Shown one piece after another: positions 5,168 through 5,510 of a stretch of 5,510 bases of DNA (the stretch's first letter is position 1; each line of letters opens with the position of its first letter). Below the pieces are notes generated by a model. It worked only from the letters and a program-made list of their open reading frames with translations, made no database searches and had not been told where the DNA came from. The stretch comes from Kiritimatiellota bacterium (GTDB lineage: Bacteria > Verrucomicrobiota > Kiritimatiellia > RFP12 > UBA1067): contig WRML01000172.1 in assembly GCA_009777165.1 (NCBI GenBank), forward strand, positions 1 to 5,510. The letters are read 5' to 3'. The translations under genes were made by a program, and so were the position numbers.

Positions 5168-5420
5168 CGCGCATGTCCTGAAAAATGCGGCAATGGTGAT
5201 GATGACATGTGGTGAACATCTGTAACGGGTTCATTTGGGTTCTTCGCTTCATTGACATCAATCCTGAAATGCCGCTTGCAACGGGAAAACAATATACACA
5301 TATCCTCTCGTGAACACAAGCATATTCGGCCCCACCCATGGATTTTTCAGATGAGTCGTCGGCTTTCGTAACGTGGGAAAACGGGTGTATAGTGAAATCA
5401 CTTTTAAAGCATACCGTAAC
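5168..5420. other. Intergenic region upstream of ktrB
   Basis: No convincing gene is present. It contains the predicted ktr promoter (5291-5319), an imperfect palindrome ATTGA-CA-TCAAT at 5251-5262 that could be a protein-binding site in the leader, and otherwise unremarkable DNA that is richer in A and T than the genes. The leader of about 117 bases has no fold that I recognise as a known riboswitch. Confidence 0.5.
5291..5319 (-). promoter_or_regulatory. Predicted promoter of ktrB-ktrA-panC
   Basis: On the minus strand, TTGTGT (5319-5314) and TATATT (5296-5291) are 17 bp apart. The start would be near 5284, leaving a 5' leader of about 117 bases before the ktrB ATG. It is a sigma-70-like match found by eye only; no second copy supports it. 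Confidence 0.5.
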
Positions 5421-5510
5421 AACATCCCGTTAGGGATGTTTCTTTCGGTAGAAGAGAACGCAAAAAAAATCATGGCATCCCATCGGGATGCCTCTTTTAG
5501 GCGCATCCCG
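5421..5510. repeat. Array of CATCCC/GGGATG hairpins at the right edge
   Basis: Two perfect 8-bp hairpins are complete: AACATCCC-GTTA-GGGATGTT (5421-5440) and GGCATCCC-ATC-GGGATGCC (5474-5492). A third begins at 5502 (CGCATCCCG) and runs off the window. The first is followed by TCTTTCGGTAGAA and the second by TCTTTTAGGC, so the flank after the stem is partly shared as well. This looks like a REP-like intergenic palindrome family. No coding signal is seen. Confidence 0.75.

Noticed and set aside
5168..5284. A cyclic-di-AMP (ydaO) riboswitch in the ktrB leader
   Set aside because: Such switches often control potassium genes, but I could not find their conserved blocks here. A covariance-model search would settle it.
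5365..5393. Plus-strand promoter with TATAGT
   Set aside because: The paired -35 (TTCGTA) is poor and no plus-strand gene follows before the window edge.
5258..5506. An 82-codon minus-strand frame
   Set aside because: It reads through the hairpin array and the predicted ktr promoter and has no recognisable domain.

Overview
The window is GC-rich bacterial DNA in which every convincing gene lies on the minus strand. Read in the direction of transcription, from high to low coordinates, there are three modules. (1) A ktrB-ktrA-panC operon (5167 to 2263) encodes a two-part potassium uptake system (Ktr/Trk pore plus RCK gating subunit) followed at once by pantothenate synthetase. (2) A lone larE-type PP-loop sulfur transferase gene (1955 to 1176) has no larB, larC or larA beside it. 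(3) A two-gene toxin-antitoxin operon (937 to 258) has a Phd/YefM-like antitoxin overlapping a PIN-domain (VapC) toxin.

The spacers are unusually structured. Before larE there is a decayed copy of the antitoxin's first ~16 codons that still carries the same promoter pattern (TTGACT, 17 bp, CATAAT). It runs into a 9-bp minisatellite (consensus TAGGGGACC) arranged as an inverted repeat. A shorter stretch of the same minisatellite lies after larE, in front of the intact antitoxin promoter. larE is thus bracketed by two related antitoxin leaders in the same orientation, with G-rich repeats on both sides. The intact antitoxin promoter overlaps a near-perfect 23-bp palindrome that runs into the ATG. 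The -10 box is so close to the start codon that the mRNA should be leaderless.

The left edge (1-192) holds a 51-bp tandem repeat and a nested inverted repeat whose arms are themselves palindromes. The right edge (5421-5510) holds an array of CATCCC/GGGATG hairpins that continues beyond the window. The rest of 5168-5420 holds a plausible promoter for the ktr operon and no convincing gene.

Taxonomy is uncertain. Abundant intergenic minisatellites and hairpins, solitary TA modules and a Ktr-type potassium system would fit a member of the Verrucomicrobiota/Kiritimatiellota/Lentisphaerota group, but no gene here is diagnostic, so this is only a weak inference. No RNA gene, CRISPR array or transposase was found. 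The individual protein families are known. The most unusual content is the repeat-and-remnant architecture around larE and the leaderless, operator-overlapped TA promoter.
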